A stretch of DNA of 64,000 bases from Arbacia lixula (Eukaryota; Echinodermata; Echinoidea; Arbacioida; Arbaciidae): positions 2,989,179-3,053,178 of the forward strand of contig OZ022587.1 in the NCBI GenBank assembly GCA_963669155.1. Reading direction: 5' to 3'. The notes below the pieces were generated by a model. That model was given only the letters and a program-made list of their open reading frames with translations, was not told where the DNA came from and ran no database searches. A program made the position numbers and the translations under genes. This document shows positions 38,401 to 49,000 of the stretch, in pieces; position 1 is the stretch's first letter; each line of letters starts with the position of its first letter.

Positions 38401-40183
38401 CATTTAACTGTGTTGTAATTGACATTGAACTATGATTGCTTGATACTGAGAGAATTATGCTAGGAACAATACATGAAAACTGCATATGCAGCTCTTACCT
38501 GTCAACTGACTATCATTTTCAAAAGGAAAAGACAAATTTTGCGTAGGCTGGTGGTGTCAGGCAAGTACTTTACCATCCGCTCCCACTCATACCCAACACT
38601 GGTTAAGTACGACTGTGCATTACCATCCGTGGGAAAGTGCTGATTCTGATATTATCCTGTCATTTTTTTTCACTTCTGACTTCCTCCCATTACCATGGCA
38701 ACCGATGAATGTGTGATACGGTTATTTAAAGCTGCACGTAATTGCACATGGAGTAAATAGTTGACTCCTTTTCAATTTGTTCACTCCTTTTTCTTTAAGT
38801 TTGCATGCACAGCACATTGCGCTTTTTATAACTAATACGGTACATTAGAACAGTAATAAGTTCACGTGATAGACCTGAACAAACCACCACTGTTCTTTCT
38901 TTGTCGTGTAATAAAAATTACATTACCTATTCTTTTAGTATGGCAAAACGTTTGACCTTGACCTTTGATATTTGACTCGTTATACTTTTATTTGCTTGTA
39001 TCAAACGCAGTATGTACTTTTTTTGGTGTTTGCGTGGCGCATAACACGAAACACTTGATGATTTACAACAAAAAACATTCGTGGGCCTAAATAAACGATT
39101 TTCCTTCCTTTTCATGTTATAATTATTGTATTATTACCATACATTCTTTGTGGCTTTGCACTCACCATGCTCACTCTGAAATGTGATCCCCCATATCCTC
39201 ATGTTGCTAATCTTTTCACGCCTCACATTATTGTAATGGTCTGTATAACTCATGGTGAAATCCGTCACATTATTAGTAAATGTACAACTAACCGTTAAAC
39301 AAATCGTAGATTATGGGAAAGTTGCAAGTAATCAATCCTGACACACATTAGTATGTATGTATCATTATGACACCATTAATTGATATGAAGATAATCTACA
39401 GGGTTGCATTCCCTTTAAATCAATAGACCAATCACTGCCAACATCACAGCAATTAATCACACGGTTTGCAAATTTAAAGGGTGCCAAACATCGCCAATCA
39501 CCTAACTTGGACGCTACTTGCCAGACTGTAAAATTGTTAGACTTTCTGCATGATAAACAAGGTGATTGTATAGATGCCGACCTCAATGATGAACCATATC
39601 CCATGAACCGACACACGATGCAACTCGTTTGTCATGGACTCCGCATTTCGCTGACCCGTCAAGTTTACATCAACTCTTATAACCGTTATGCAAGCAAGGT
39701 AATCAGCAAACTGTGTGTGCTTACCTATGGATAGCGACTTTCACCTCACTTTAAATTCTGATATTGGTTCAGTGCATCTCGTATAATAACCTGTGTGCGC
39801 TTGGCAATGTGATACAATGATAATGAAATTAACAATACACATAAATGACATAATAACATGACATATGGGATATAGATTAAGATAGTTATACTACCAAGTA
39901 GCCATCAAGGCATGACATCATCAGGACGTCATTATTAAATCACATGATCATGACAAACAATAGTTGGCCTATTAGGTTTTCAATAGAAAAAACTGATTTC
40001 AACAATTTCATGCTTAGTTTCAACACTATTCTTTACTTAAGTTATGTGGCTTTATCAAGGTTTACAAAATGAAGAATACAATAGGCATACAAGTGATGAA
40101 TACTTACCATGCCCTGACACAGTAAGAGCTAGTGCCAGTAGCAGTAGGATTACCCACAGCAAGGTTTGTATTCGTTCCTTCAT
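29264..40183 (-). CDS. Secreted EGF(x3)-ZP domain protein, complete nine-exon gene
   Basis: Coding exons in order on the minus strand: 40183-40108, 37403-37284, 35626-35441, 34117-33965, 33525-33332, 32176-32014, 30958-30748, 30053-29954, 29467-29264. They sum to 1407 nt (468 residues plus TGA) and every exon phase agrees. The protein has a signal peptide (1 to about 24), three EGF-like modules (about 27-178, the third with a Thr/Pro-rich lead), and a zona pellucida domain (about 184-424) with four Cys in ZP-N and six in ZP-C (SCWATP, GCP, HCAVKIC, EC..TC). ZP domains polymerise into extracellular matrices such as egg coats and apical matrices. A tetrabasic RRRR at 428-431 fits the furin-type cleavage site that releases the polymerising form. 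Only 37 residues follow, with no membrane segment or GPI signal, so the product looks secreted rather than anchored unless another 3' exon exists. I cannot name an orthologue. Confidence 0.85.
29832..29916 (+). mobile_element. Degenerate tRNA-derived SINE fragment in ZP gene intron 8
   Basis: GGAGGCGTGAATTATCTGGT and, after a suitable gap, CGGGTTCAAATTCTAAACG resemble the A-box and B-box halves of a tRNA head (B box near 29886-29896). Too diverged to be a tRNA gene. Confidence 0.4.
29954..30053 (-). CDS. ZP/EGF gene exon 8: ZP-C middle
   Basis: Encodes [15 protein letters not shown] and [15 protein letters not shown], matching the usual (NG)CP...FSF.AF.F segment of ZP-C. This exon is too short to stand out as an open frame. 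Acceptor ACACAG, donor GTAAGC. Confidence 0.85.
30344..30676. mobile_element. 333-bp near-perfect palindrome built from TTCTTGATATCAA motifs, ZP gene intron 7
   Basis: The left arm begins CATGTAACTAGACCGATACA and the right arm ends TGTATCGGTCTAGTTACATG, its exact complement. Between them the arms stay matched almost base for base (CGTTTGGCAAGCCG against CGGCTTGCCATACG is one of the few differences). TTCTTGATATC occurs eight or so times, itself self-complementary at GATATC, alternating with CGAATTCG-like blocks. No coding capacity. Confidence 0.85.
30704..30737. repeat. T tract followed by G tract
   Basis: About 20 T then about 11 G, directly downstream of the exon 7 donor on the minus strand. 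Confidence 0.8.
30748..30958 (-). CDS. ZP/EGF gene exon 7: ZP-C start
   Basis: Encodes [19 protein letters not shown] ... [16 protein letters not shown] ... YDLIDNG. The SCWATP block is a ZP-C signature. The acceptor at 30960-30959 is required for phase; an inner CAG would give a stop. Donor GTAATT; phase 2 out. Confidence 0.85.
31391..31850. mobile_element. MITE family D (TTAAAGGGATAGTTCACCCTG), copy 1
   Basis: Left end TTAAAGGGATAGTTCACCC and AAATAAAGTTGATTTTAATA pair with the right end CTGCTTTTATTAAAAGCAAC and CCAGGGTGG. The interior holds GTGACGTCACAAAAT, also in copy 2. Copies: 32945-33236, 50012-50150 and a half copy at 59261-59312. It lies in a ZP gene intron. Confidence 0.75.
32014..32176 (-). 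CDS. ZP/EGF gene exon 6: ZP-N end and interdomain linker
   Basis: Encodes [18 protein letters not shown], then [12 protein letters not shown] with ZP-N cysteine 4, then the linker. Acceptor CTTCAG, donor GTGAAC; phase 0 in, phase 1 out. Confidence 0.85.
32945..33236. mobile_element. MITE family D, copy 2
   Basis: TTAAGGGGATAGTTCACCC at the left and GGGTGAATTATCCCTTTAA at the right are inverted repeats; the interior again has GTGACGTCACAAAAT. TTAA at both ends suggests a TTAA or TAA target. Confidence 0.8.
33285..33322. repeat. TG run with G-rich tail beside a ZP exon
   Basis: GTGTGTGAGTGTGTGTGTG followed by GGGGGAGGGGGTGGGG; it ends about 10 bp from the donor of exon 5. Confidence 0.75.
33332..33525 (-). 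CDS. ZP/EGF gene exon 5: ZP-N, first half
   Basis: Encodes [29 protein letters not shown] and [10 protein letters not shown], carrying ZP-N cysteines 1 to 3. The acceptor CCTAG (33526-33527) was chosen because it alone keeps phase with exon 4; the CAG further in would break the frame. Donor GTAAGC; ends in phase 0. Confidence 0.85.
33965..34117 (-). CDS. ZP/EGF gene exon 4: Thr/Pro linker and EGF-like module 3
   Basis: Encodes [14 protein letters not shown], a likely O-glycosylated spacer, then [20 protein letters not shown] and [16 protein letters not shown], an EGF module. Acceptor CCCTAG, donor GTAAGC; phase 1-1. Confidence 0.85.
35441..35626 (-). CDS. ZP/EGF gene exon 3: Pro-rich lead and EGF-like module 2
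   Basis: Encodes [20 protein letters not shown] then [16 protein letters not shown] and [15 protein letters not shown]. The acceptor is ATATCAG ending at 35627 and the donor GTAAGA starts at 35440; phase 1-1. Confidence 0.85.
   Translation of the reverse strand, partial: EDHCSIHLHSHHALVHTHNASQTPTHAAAAPARIMGRAKTGRQKGRTGVNVHLELMGLTAK
35807..37060. mobile_element. 1.25-kb TA-flanked inverted-repeat element containing a second element
   Basis: GGGTGCTTTCTAAC...GAGACCGAACGTC at the left and GACGTTCGGTCTCGGGTTAG then AAAGCTCCG at the right form about 42-bp inverted ends, flanked by TA on each side. The 373-bp element at 36553-36925 sits inside. Both share a G-x-GCTTTC terminal pattern, so they may use related transposases. 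Located in ZP gene intron 2. No transposase was recognised. Confidence 0.75.
36553..36925 (+). mobile_element. 373-bp TA-flanked MITE, copy 2 (nested)
   Basis: Ends GGGAGCTTTCGTTAT and ATAACGAAAGCTCAC flanked by TA. Nearly identical along its length to 12047-12419 in the opposite orientation. The strand is given relative to that copy. Confidence 0.85.
37284..37403 (-). CDS. ZP/EGF gene exon 2: EGF-like module 1
   Basis: Encodes [18 protein letters not shown] and [15 protein letters not shown]: six cysteines in the EGF spacing. Acceptor CCTAG at 37404-37405, donor GTAAGC from 37283; phase 1-1. No EGF calcium-binding consensus is obvious. Confidence 0.85.
37410..37535. repeat. G-rich tandem duplication, about 52-bp period
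   Basis: GGAGGGGTAGAAGG occurs at 37414 and 37466 with similar following sequence (AGAGGGTTGAA / AGAGGGTCGGA). Confidence 0.6.
37900..38175 (+). repeat. Dispersed repeat shared with 11160 and 41240
   Basis: TTGTCCAAAATTGAAAATC, AATATTCCAAGGATTATT and TTTTTCAAAGTATCAAAA match the copy at 41255-41450. Confidence 0.55.
38176..40107. other. Rest of ZP gene intron 1: nothing recognised
   Basis: No EGF-like or other exon was found between the signal-peptide exon and EGF module 1, on either strand. The sequence is AT-rich with no clear repeat structure. Confidence 0.5.
40108..40183 (-). CDS. ZP/EGF gene exon 1: signal peptide
   Basis: ATG at 40183 opens [20 protein letters not shown] then TVSGH, a textbook signal peptide with cleavage likely near VSG. 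The donor GTAAGT starts at 40107; phase 1. Confidence 0.85.
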
Positions 40184-40688
40184 GTTGTCGGAGTCGATAC
40201 AAATGGTTCACATGCGCCTCGGTCGGTTCGGTATCACACATCCTCGACTGGCGTGACTCGAAAACACTAACCATGAACCGAGTGTTTAGACTCAAACAAC
40301 TAGTACTTCAACTCCCTGCTTTGGAGTCGCTCTCAAGTGTCGGATATCCGTTAAATATTAAATCGTTTAAAAGTGGCGCTACATGCCTATACGCTAAGAT
40401 CGGTTTATTGTGCTCTCTTTGTGGCCCTGTCCTGTTTATAAGTGGTGTTTGTGTTTTTGGAAGTTACGAACAAAGGGCAGGGATAGTGCAAGCGTGTGCT
40501 CATTATGATTTGGGTGTGTGTTTATATTCTGACTAGGGGACGGCTACATTACAAGTATATAGGGGTATAATTCTGGTATATACATGTAGGCCCTATTATT
40601 ATACATGATGGGAATCATCATCCGCCACTTTTTACACCGCACATTATTGATTTGATCAACGCGCAGCTGATATAAGGAAACCATATGT

Positions 40689-40960
<272 letters not shown>

Positions 40961-41244
40961 GAATGTTACCCCTCTATCCGCTACCTCTCTTCTCTACGTT
41001 ATATGTAGTGGTATGATAATTATATGGAGCTATTACGCAGCACGTAATAATGTGACAACTAAGTGCAGCGTTTCCGTGCATTATGTCTGTGTCGCGCGCG
41101 AGTACTTGTGATAAGCCAATCCACAAGTTATTTTCTGCCAAAAGCATCATGCATTATTATAATGACACCGTGATGACAGTTGCTACTGGATTAACATGTG
41201 TGATGCGCAATGGTCATGGTTATGTTCTGAAGCAATTATCTTTT

Positions 41245-41460
41245 ACACACAAATGTTGAGGTTAAAATTTGTCCAAAAGTGAAAATCTCATTAAATATTC
41301 CAAGGATTATTTCAAGAAGAGTAATCGATGAACTGTCCCAAAATCTGTCTCTAAAAAGTGACGTTCCTTGACTTGATGATGTCTTAATTTCAGCTTGATT
41401 TGAGTTGAAACTGAGTTTCAATTATTTTTCAAAAGTGTCAAAAGATTTTTTTAACAACTA
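41245..41460 (+). repeat. Dispersed repeat shared with 11160 and 37900
   Basis: TTTGTCCAAAAGTGAAAATC, AATATTCCAAGGATTATTTC, GACTTGATGATGTCTTAATT and ATTTTTCAAAAGTGTC. Confidence 0.55.
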
Positions 41461-42323
41461 ATTAAGCATGGACCTATCATGGATTGACTGTTGCGCACGG
41501 ATAGACTTCCGTTGATCTATGAGGACCGCTTCCTTATAAAAAAAATTAAAGACATTCAGGTGTTTTAATCAGCTGTAGGCAATGCCTTCCTCCGGACACA
41601 ATCTTGATGTTGTTTCCGTAGAAGGTAAAACACTGAATAAAATATTTACAAGATATTTATAAGAAAATATGATTGACCAATATGCGATACGGAGGCATTT
41701 CTACAGTAGTCTCCATTTATCACAAAAACGAAACAACAATTTAATTTGAAATTCACATGATCGCATCATTATAAGACGAATACATGTATTCCTCAAAATG
41801 CATCCCAAATTTGTCTTGCCTGTTTGACGGCGGACCTCCCTTGGTCAAAGAGCCAAACGCATTGATTCCATTGTCTTGTCGTCATGCCGTCTTGCACTAA
41901 AAGTTACGATTAATGTAAGTCCCAAAATAAACGCAAATTTGCGTGTAATGACAACTCTCTGTGATAAATATTAAATGTAAATTTCGTTTAATATTTGCGT
42001 TAAACATTATTTGTGTTTAATCACAACTCTCTATGTGCAATGTGTGATAAATATATTTTGTGTAAAATATTTGCATTAAACGCAACTTGTGTTTGATCAT
42101 AACTTTACCGTAGTGAAAGACGTCCCAGTTCTCACACCAGACAGGTACGAGCAACTAATTGGACTGCACATGCGCATTGCGAGTAAACCTACCAAGCATT
42201 GTACACTGCACTGTGCTTGTTGCTATCCCTCTAGCGTCGCGTAACCTAGATTTGTTAGTTGTGGTTGAACTGAAGTGTGAGTGCAGTCTATTTTCTGCTT
42301 CCTAGCTTTACCAAATTGTCGAC

Positions 42324-42384
42324 ATGCCTCCGAAGAAAAAAGGCAAAGGAAAGAAGGGCAAGAAGAAAGGGAAGAAGAAGAATG
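42324..42384 (+). CDS. DRC12: DRC12 exon 1
   Basis: ATG at 42324, context GTCGACATGC. Encodes the 20-residue Lys-rich N-terminus. Donor GTAAGC at 42385; phase 1. Confidence 0.9.
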
Positions 42385-45300
42385 GTAAGCATATTTTAGC
42401 GATCTGTTTGATGAATTTGTATCTCCAATTCGGATCCCCGAGTTCGATTGACACTTCGGCAGCGCAGCTGAATCTGCACGGAGAGCGGGATGGTGGGCGT
42501 TAGTTTGCCGGTGCTGGGCCGGTAGGTGTTGGTAGTGAGGGGAAGACTTGTGAAGGCGCATTGCGTACTGAATCAGAATAATGCATTCTCTCATTTCTTA
42601 CACGTTTCATTTATTTCGTTTGCATTTGCAGTTTTTTATTCTCCATCACATTCTATCGTGCTCATTTTCTTTGTTGTTTTTACTATTTTGTAGGTATGTT
42701 AATTAAACATGCATTGCTCATGTTTTTTTCTCTGCTTCTCGATCTTTGCCGTAATTCTAGATGCGGAGTTAACAATTGAAGACAAGTACAAGAAGACGAT
42801 GCTGGAGATTGATGCTTTGAAGGATCACTTGGGTAGGTATCCGCTCTCTCTACAACTGATGCATTATTTTTTTTTACTCTAAACGCAGCTTCGCGTACAG
42901 ATATTTACACGTACAAATTGCAACGACCCCAACCATTTCACAAACACTTAAAGATTGTCCGTCCCTTTTGCAAGCTTAAAATTTGAAATCATCTATCACG
43001 ATCATAAATTGATGAAAGTGTGATTCAAGACCATTTCTAAGAATATAGCATGTTGAAGCTTTCTGTATATGTAAAAATTTCAGCCGTTAAATTTCAAACC
43101 GACTTTTTTCGTACTACGAAAAATGTATTAGTCTTTGTTACAGTATTTATGTGGTTATTACCCTGCTCGAAAAAAAATATTGCAAAAATATTGCAAAAAT
43201 ATCCAAAAAATCACCCAAAAAATATATTTTTAGGGTATTTTTGTTTTTAAAAATACCCTAAAAATATAATTAAAAAATACCCTGAAAATATATTTTTTTC
43301 GTACGTTTTTGGAACGCGAATACTGTACGTTAAAAATATACTTTTAGAGTATTTTTCTTATGTCAAATTTATGTGACCAAAATTACTCTAAAAATATATT
43401 TTTAAAATGTTCAAATACACAAGAATCCCAGATGAATCAACGTAGTTAAAGGTATTGATCTACACAAAAATATTGAAAGATTTTATTTTAATTTAGGATA
43501 TTCTGAATCATATGGCTGGCTTAATTAGACCTAACTCACACCAGTACTTAATCTAATCCCATCCTATTCCTATCCTATATCGTGCTCTTTCATTTACACA
43601 CATTCATATATATATATAGTAGTACGTTTATAATTATATAATTATATTGGTGAGTATAACTTACATAAGAAGAACATTTTTTTGTTGTTGTTATCATTAT
43701 TGTCTTCACTTAAGTAGGTGGCATTCACTATTTTATGTTTAAACTTCAAATAATTTATTGGTATATACTTCAGTACTTCTTTTATCTGGTTATTTGGAGG
43801 TTATATGTTTAAAAGTACAAAATTATGACACACATGAAGAAAGGCTTAATGAATATTCATGAGCATGTCAGTCAAAATGTTTTCAAGTACATGTAGTAAA
43901 TGTCCTGTATTGATATACCACTTGGGTCATACAGTGATTGCTTGAAGTGATAGTTAGGATTAGACTGAATTGGGATTATTACATATATGAGATTAGGATT
44001 ATTTGTCTTTTTAATAATATTACATTCATATTATGCAAATGGTTGGCCCAACGTCAATTTGCTATCTCGGGTGTTAATAATGAGATTTAAAAATACCCGA
44101 AAAATACTCCTTGTAGTTGAAACTGACAAAAATACCCCCAAAATACACTATTTTTAGAATATTTTTTATAAAAATTTTCAAATTCACAAGAATGCTGATA
44201 ATGAAGATAAAAAAATACAGAAAAAATATTCCATATATTTGGTATTCTAAAAAATACCCCAAAAATACGTTTTTAAAAATTTATTTTTAGAGTATTTTTC
44301 AAGAAATATCCTAAAAATATGCTATTTTTGGACTCTAAAAATATCCAGTTAAAAAAAAAATACCCAGAAAATATGTAAAAAATATATTTTTCCATTGGCA
44401 AAAACGACTAGGGTATGCATGTGTGAAATCCTAATTTTATGAGTAAGTACCAAACTTTGGAGATGATTCCTTCTATAGAACAATTTTTTTCATAATGCGT
44501 TTTATTATTTAAAAAACAGATTAATCAATAAAGCAGATATTTCAATACAAACTGCTAAGAGCCTGAGGGAAAGACTATTAATCAGACGTTGTTTACGTGC
44601 ATTATTTGAATTCTACACTAAGTATCAGTTTCAAATAATGAATATACAGCTTGCTAACACTTATCTATATGTTTTGCCAATGTTTCGATGGTTTTGTGGT
44701 GATCTGAAAAAGGGACGGGCTGTCTTTGAATTTGTGGACCCATATCCAGAAGTATAAAAGGATACAGTACAAGTTAGAAAAATTGCAGCACATCATACTA
44801 GCATACTGACAAGAAATGCATTGTGCCTATACTTGGGTTGATCATGCAGTGCTCATAATTACATGTATGATACATGTAGGATAGACTGCTCATTTGTAGC
44901 GCTTTTTGTTGCTATGTATCCTGCAAATTTTATCAAACGTAACTTCAGCCTGACCCTAAATTTAGGCCTTCTTCACAAAGTATGATTCCTCCAAAAACAT
45001 GACTTTTAGGTCACCATAAACTCCCTGTTGCATCGTTAGTTGGAGGGTAAAAAAATGAATGTGATATGCCTACCCGTCTGGGTGCCGCCACATGAAATTA
45101 TTCTACATTAAATATGCAGTTTTCAGGAGTTAAGAGCGCACAATCATTAGTATCAATGGGGAGTAGAGGTGCGTATAGGCTTTGTGAAAGACCTGTTGAC
45201 CTGTACACAGCGTTTGTGCACGTTACGCGCTTGTTGGACTAGTACATAATATATTGAACTCCATGGAGTTGACCGAAGCGACACTAAGGTTCGGTCGGCT

Positions 45301-45959
45301 GGCTACGCTGCAATGCTCTCACACATGTTCACGCACCACTCACTGTGTGTACATGCGCCAGAGCGTATCAAAGATTGCTGATGATATTCACACTTGCGCG
45401 AGATTGCAAATGTCAAGGGTTTACCTATTTTGAGGGTGGGGCTAATATGACCGCCGTTGAATGCAGAGCCCTACATGTATATAAACAATATTGCGCCATA
45501 AGATCTCGCTTGTAAGGGCTCTAAAACTACCATTGTGAATACGGGCCATTGAGTTAAGAGTGACACATGTTTCTCTTGTTAATCTGCTTGCAGCGAACAG
45601 GAAGGATATCGCCCGGCGCTCCCAGGCGCACGCTGAGGAGTGGAAGATGCGGATGAAGGCGGCCGAGGACGATGTGGAGCAGCATAAGAGTGACCAGAAG
45701 GATGTCATGTCTGGTAAGACGTGTTTGTGAATGAGCAGGTAGACAGATTGATGTCCTCTCTACCCACCAACCCCCCACCCCCTTTACTCTCCTTTTCACC
45801 CCCCTTTTATCCCCACCCCCATCCCTGTCTTTCTATCTCTCTCTCTCTCTCTCTCCTGTCCATTCTCTAAACTTCTTCCCCTCTCTCTCTCTTCTTTTGG
45901 TCATTCTCTTTTCACCTCCTCTCTCTCTCCCTCTCTCCCTCTATCTCTCTCTCCATCTC

Positions 45960-45992
<33 letters not shown>

Positions 45993-45993
45993 A

Positions 45994-46048
<55 letters not shown>

Positions 46049-49000
46049 ATGTCATCTCTTTCTCTTCTATGAACAGGTGGACAGTGTAGACCAGTAAAAC
46101 TTTTATCTTCCAATATCACATGGTTGCTTTCTTTCAAGTTCATGGTCTTTACAGATACATGGTTTGTATCTAGACAATAGTTTTTGCAGACATGTTTGAC
46201 TGTAGTTATACAGACATTGAAAACTATGGAAACAATAATGTCTTTACCCATTCTTTACTGACCCCACATATGTGCAGGCTGGCTCTTTTCCACTCCGATA
46301 CTACCGGTAAGCAGCACGACTCCCATAGTATCTGTTGTTTGGACAATAGAGGAAAGGCTTTTAACTGAACTTCAAATACCTTATAGAATACAATAAAACC
46401 CCATCCATTTGGTTACTGGTACTGCAGTTTCATGGCAAATTTTGACATCCTGACTAGACCAGGGCCACATTGCAAATAGTTTTTCAAATATTGGAACTTA
46501 CCATCAATAGTGACTACCATGACAACAGATGCACTTATTAGAGCTCATTGGACGTTGGCATGGTAGCTACCATTGATGGTAAGTAACAATAATTGAAAAC
46601 CTGTATGTAATCATGGGCGGAAATCCCGGGGGGACGGGGGGTTCGTTTCCCCCCCACCATTTTGAAAGGGGGGGACACAATATCAAATGTCCCCCCCCCC
46701 CCACTCTTTTCGTTCGTGTACAATTTTTTTTATAAAAACGTCATAACCCCCCCCCCCCCCCCCCCCCTCACCATTTCGAAAGAGGGGGACACAATATCAA
46801 ATGTCCCCCCACTATTTTCGGTCGTGTACCCCCATGAGACTGGGCGGATTGGCGGATGAATTTTTTTTCGAAAAACGTCATAACCCCCCCCCTCCCCCCC
46901 CCTCCCCCCTTCCCCACTGAGAGCATTTTCAGAGAGTGGGCGGGATAAAAAAAAATGAAGGAAAAAAAAACACCTCCCAAAAATCACATCACTACCCCCC
47001 CCCCCCCCCCCCCTTCTTCTTCTTCGTGAGGAAAAACATGTCCCCTCCACCTTCAGGGAGCGATTTCCGCCCATGTATGTAATACTGCCCTGGGTTCACA
47101 GAGCCAGAAAATCTAACTGTAAGCCACTGTGGTAAGATAAATATGTCTCAAGTCAAGTGTATAGAGCACGGAAGTGGTGTTGTCATATAAACGTATTGTC
47201 AAGACATTATTTGCTCTAAACAAAATCACTCCAGTGAGAGGTTTAGCAATCCAATATTATCTATCAGGCTAGTGTCCGGCGTTCCCAATTACAGTCCCGT
47301 TGTGATCACCGCTGCTTGCTGTACCCGCATTGCTTAGAGCTGGCAGTCTTGACAATAATGCTCAAATGACATCACACTTTAGTACTGTATGGCATGGCTA
47401 CTTTCTTGTCTTGCAGATATGACTCGCCAGTACAAGACCAAGCAAACAGAGATGGACGCCCATGTCAGAAGGCTGGAGGTAGAACTGCAGAAGGTCTCAA
47501 GTGCTTTAAGTAAGTTATAAGGGACTACCATACAGAGATTTATAACCACAAAAGATCTCAAGTGTCTTACGTAAGGTAAAAGTGACCATCATTCAGAGTT
47601 TTATAACCACAGAAGGTCTCAAGTTCCTTAGTTAAGGTAAAATGGACTGCCTTACAGAGATTTGAAACTACAGAAGGCCCCAAGCTCCTCAATTGAAATA
47701 AAAGGGACTGCCATGCAGAGATTAAGAACTGTGGAAGGTCTCAAGTGCTTTAGGTTAGATCTTCCAATGTTATGCCAACCTACATTGGAATGTATGCCCA
47801 GTTCTATGATAGTTTGATTTTTATTAAACACTGTTCCCAAGTTGGAAGCAGAATAGTGATAAGTTTTGCTCTTAGAGGGTTCCCGGCCCATCAGGGAAAT
47901 CAGGGGAAATTATATTGGGTCAGGGAAATGTCAGGGAATTTGATAAAAGTGCCTCAAATCAGGGAATAATAAGGGAATTTTTATTGGCCCCAAAATTGAA
48001 AGTAGTCAGTCAGACTCTGTTATTTTTTGTTGCATATCAAAACAACGTCCATTGGATGACTGGCTATGGTGTTTTTAGTGTGGCGCTTCATACCGCAAAT
48101 AATCCACTGCAACAACATAGAAATCATGTGAAACTGGAAATGAGTTGAAATAATTATTATGGTATTTTAAGACTTTGTCAGGGAAAAATCAGGGAATTTT
48201 GTTTACTTGAAATGCTGGGAACCCTGTCTTAAAAGGCCTTGGTCAAGAATTAACTCATCATCTCCCTTGTTATTGCAGGTCAAACACAGAATGAGCTAAA
48301 AACCACAACGGCAGAGAAGGAGAGGATCACGAAGGAGAAAGATGAGACGATATCAGAGCTGGAAGAGAAGATAAAAACCATGGAGTACTCTTACGAAAAC
48401 ATGCTAGAGGTAAAAATGGGCTTTGAATATGCAGTATTCTCTATAGCCTAGGTACTAGGCTGTGAGGTGCATGGCCACAACCCAGTCTGTTAACAACTAT
48501 GTCTGGTAACACAGACTAGGCCCCAATGCCGTCCGTGCTCTTCAAGCCAGAGGAGCTATGACGACATTAGGGCGTAGTCTGTGTTACCAGACATAGTTGT
48601 TAATAGACTGGGTTGTGCACATGCACCTCACAGCCTAGTACCTATGCTATATTCTGTACAGGTGTTCTTTGAAGACAATGTAGCCCATTTGCGGGTCAGA
48701 AACATCCAATTTTGTATTACCATAGAAAATGAAAAGAAATAGTGTCTAAGAACTTCCCTTCCGATACTTAAACTGGAAACTGACTTTACGTGCAATTATA
48801 TTGATTGCTAGAGTTTGGACAGGTCATTCAAAACTTCCGTGGTTCCTAGATACCGAGACGCAATCAGCATGCATCGCATTAAAATGAAGTTAACTCTGCA
48901 TCTTCAAACTGGAAAGGTTTGAAATGTCAAAATCACATTTCTGTCCTTAATTCTCCCTATCGCATATAGCCCTCCGAATCTGAACGTTTGAAATGTCAAA

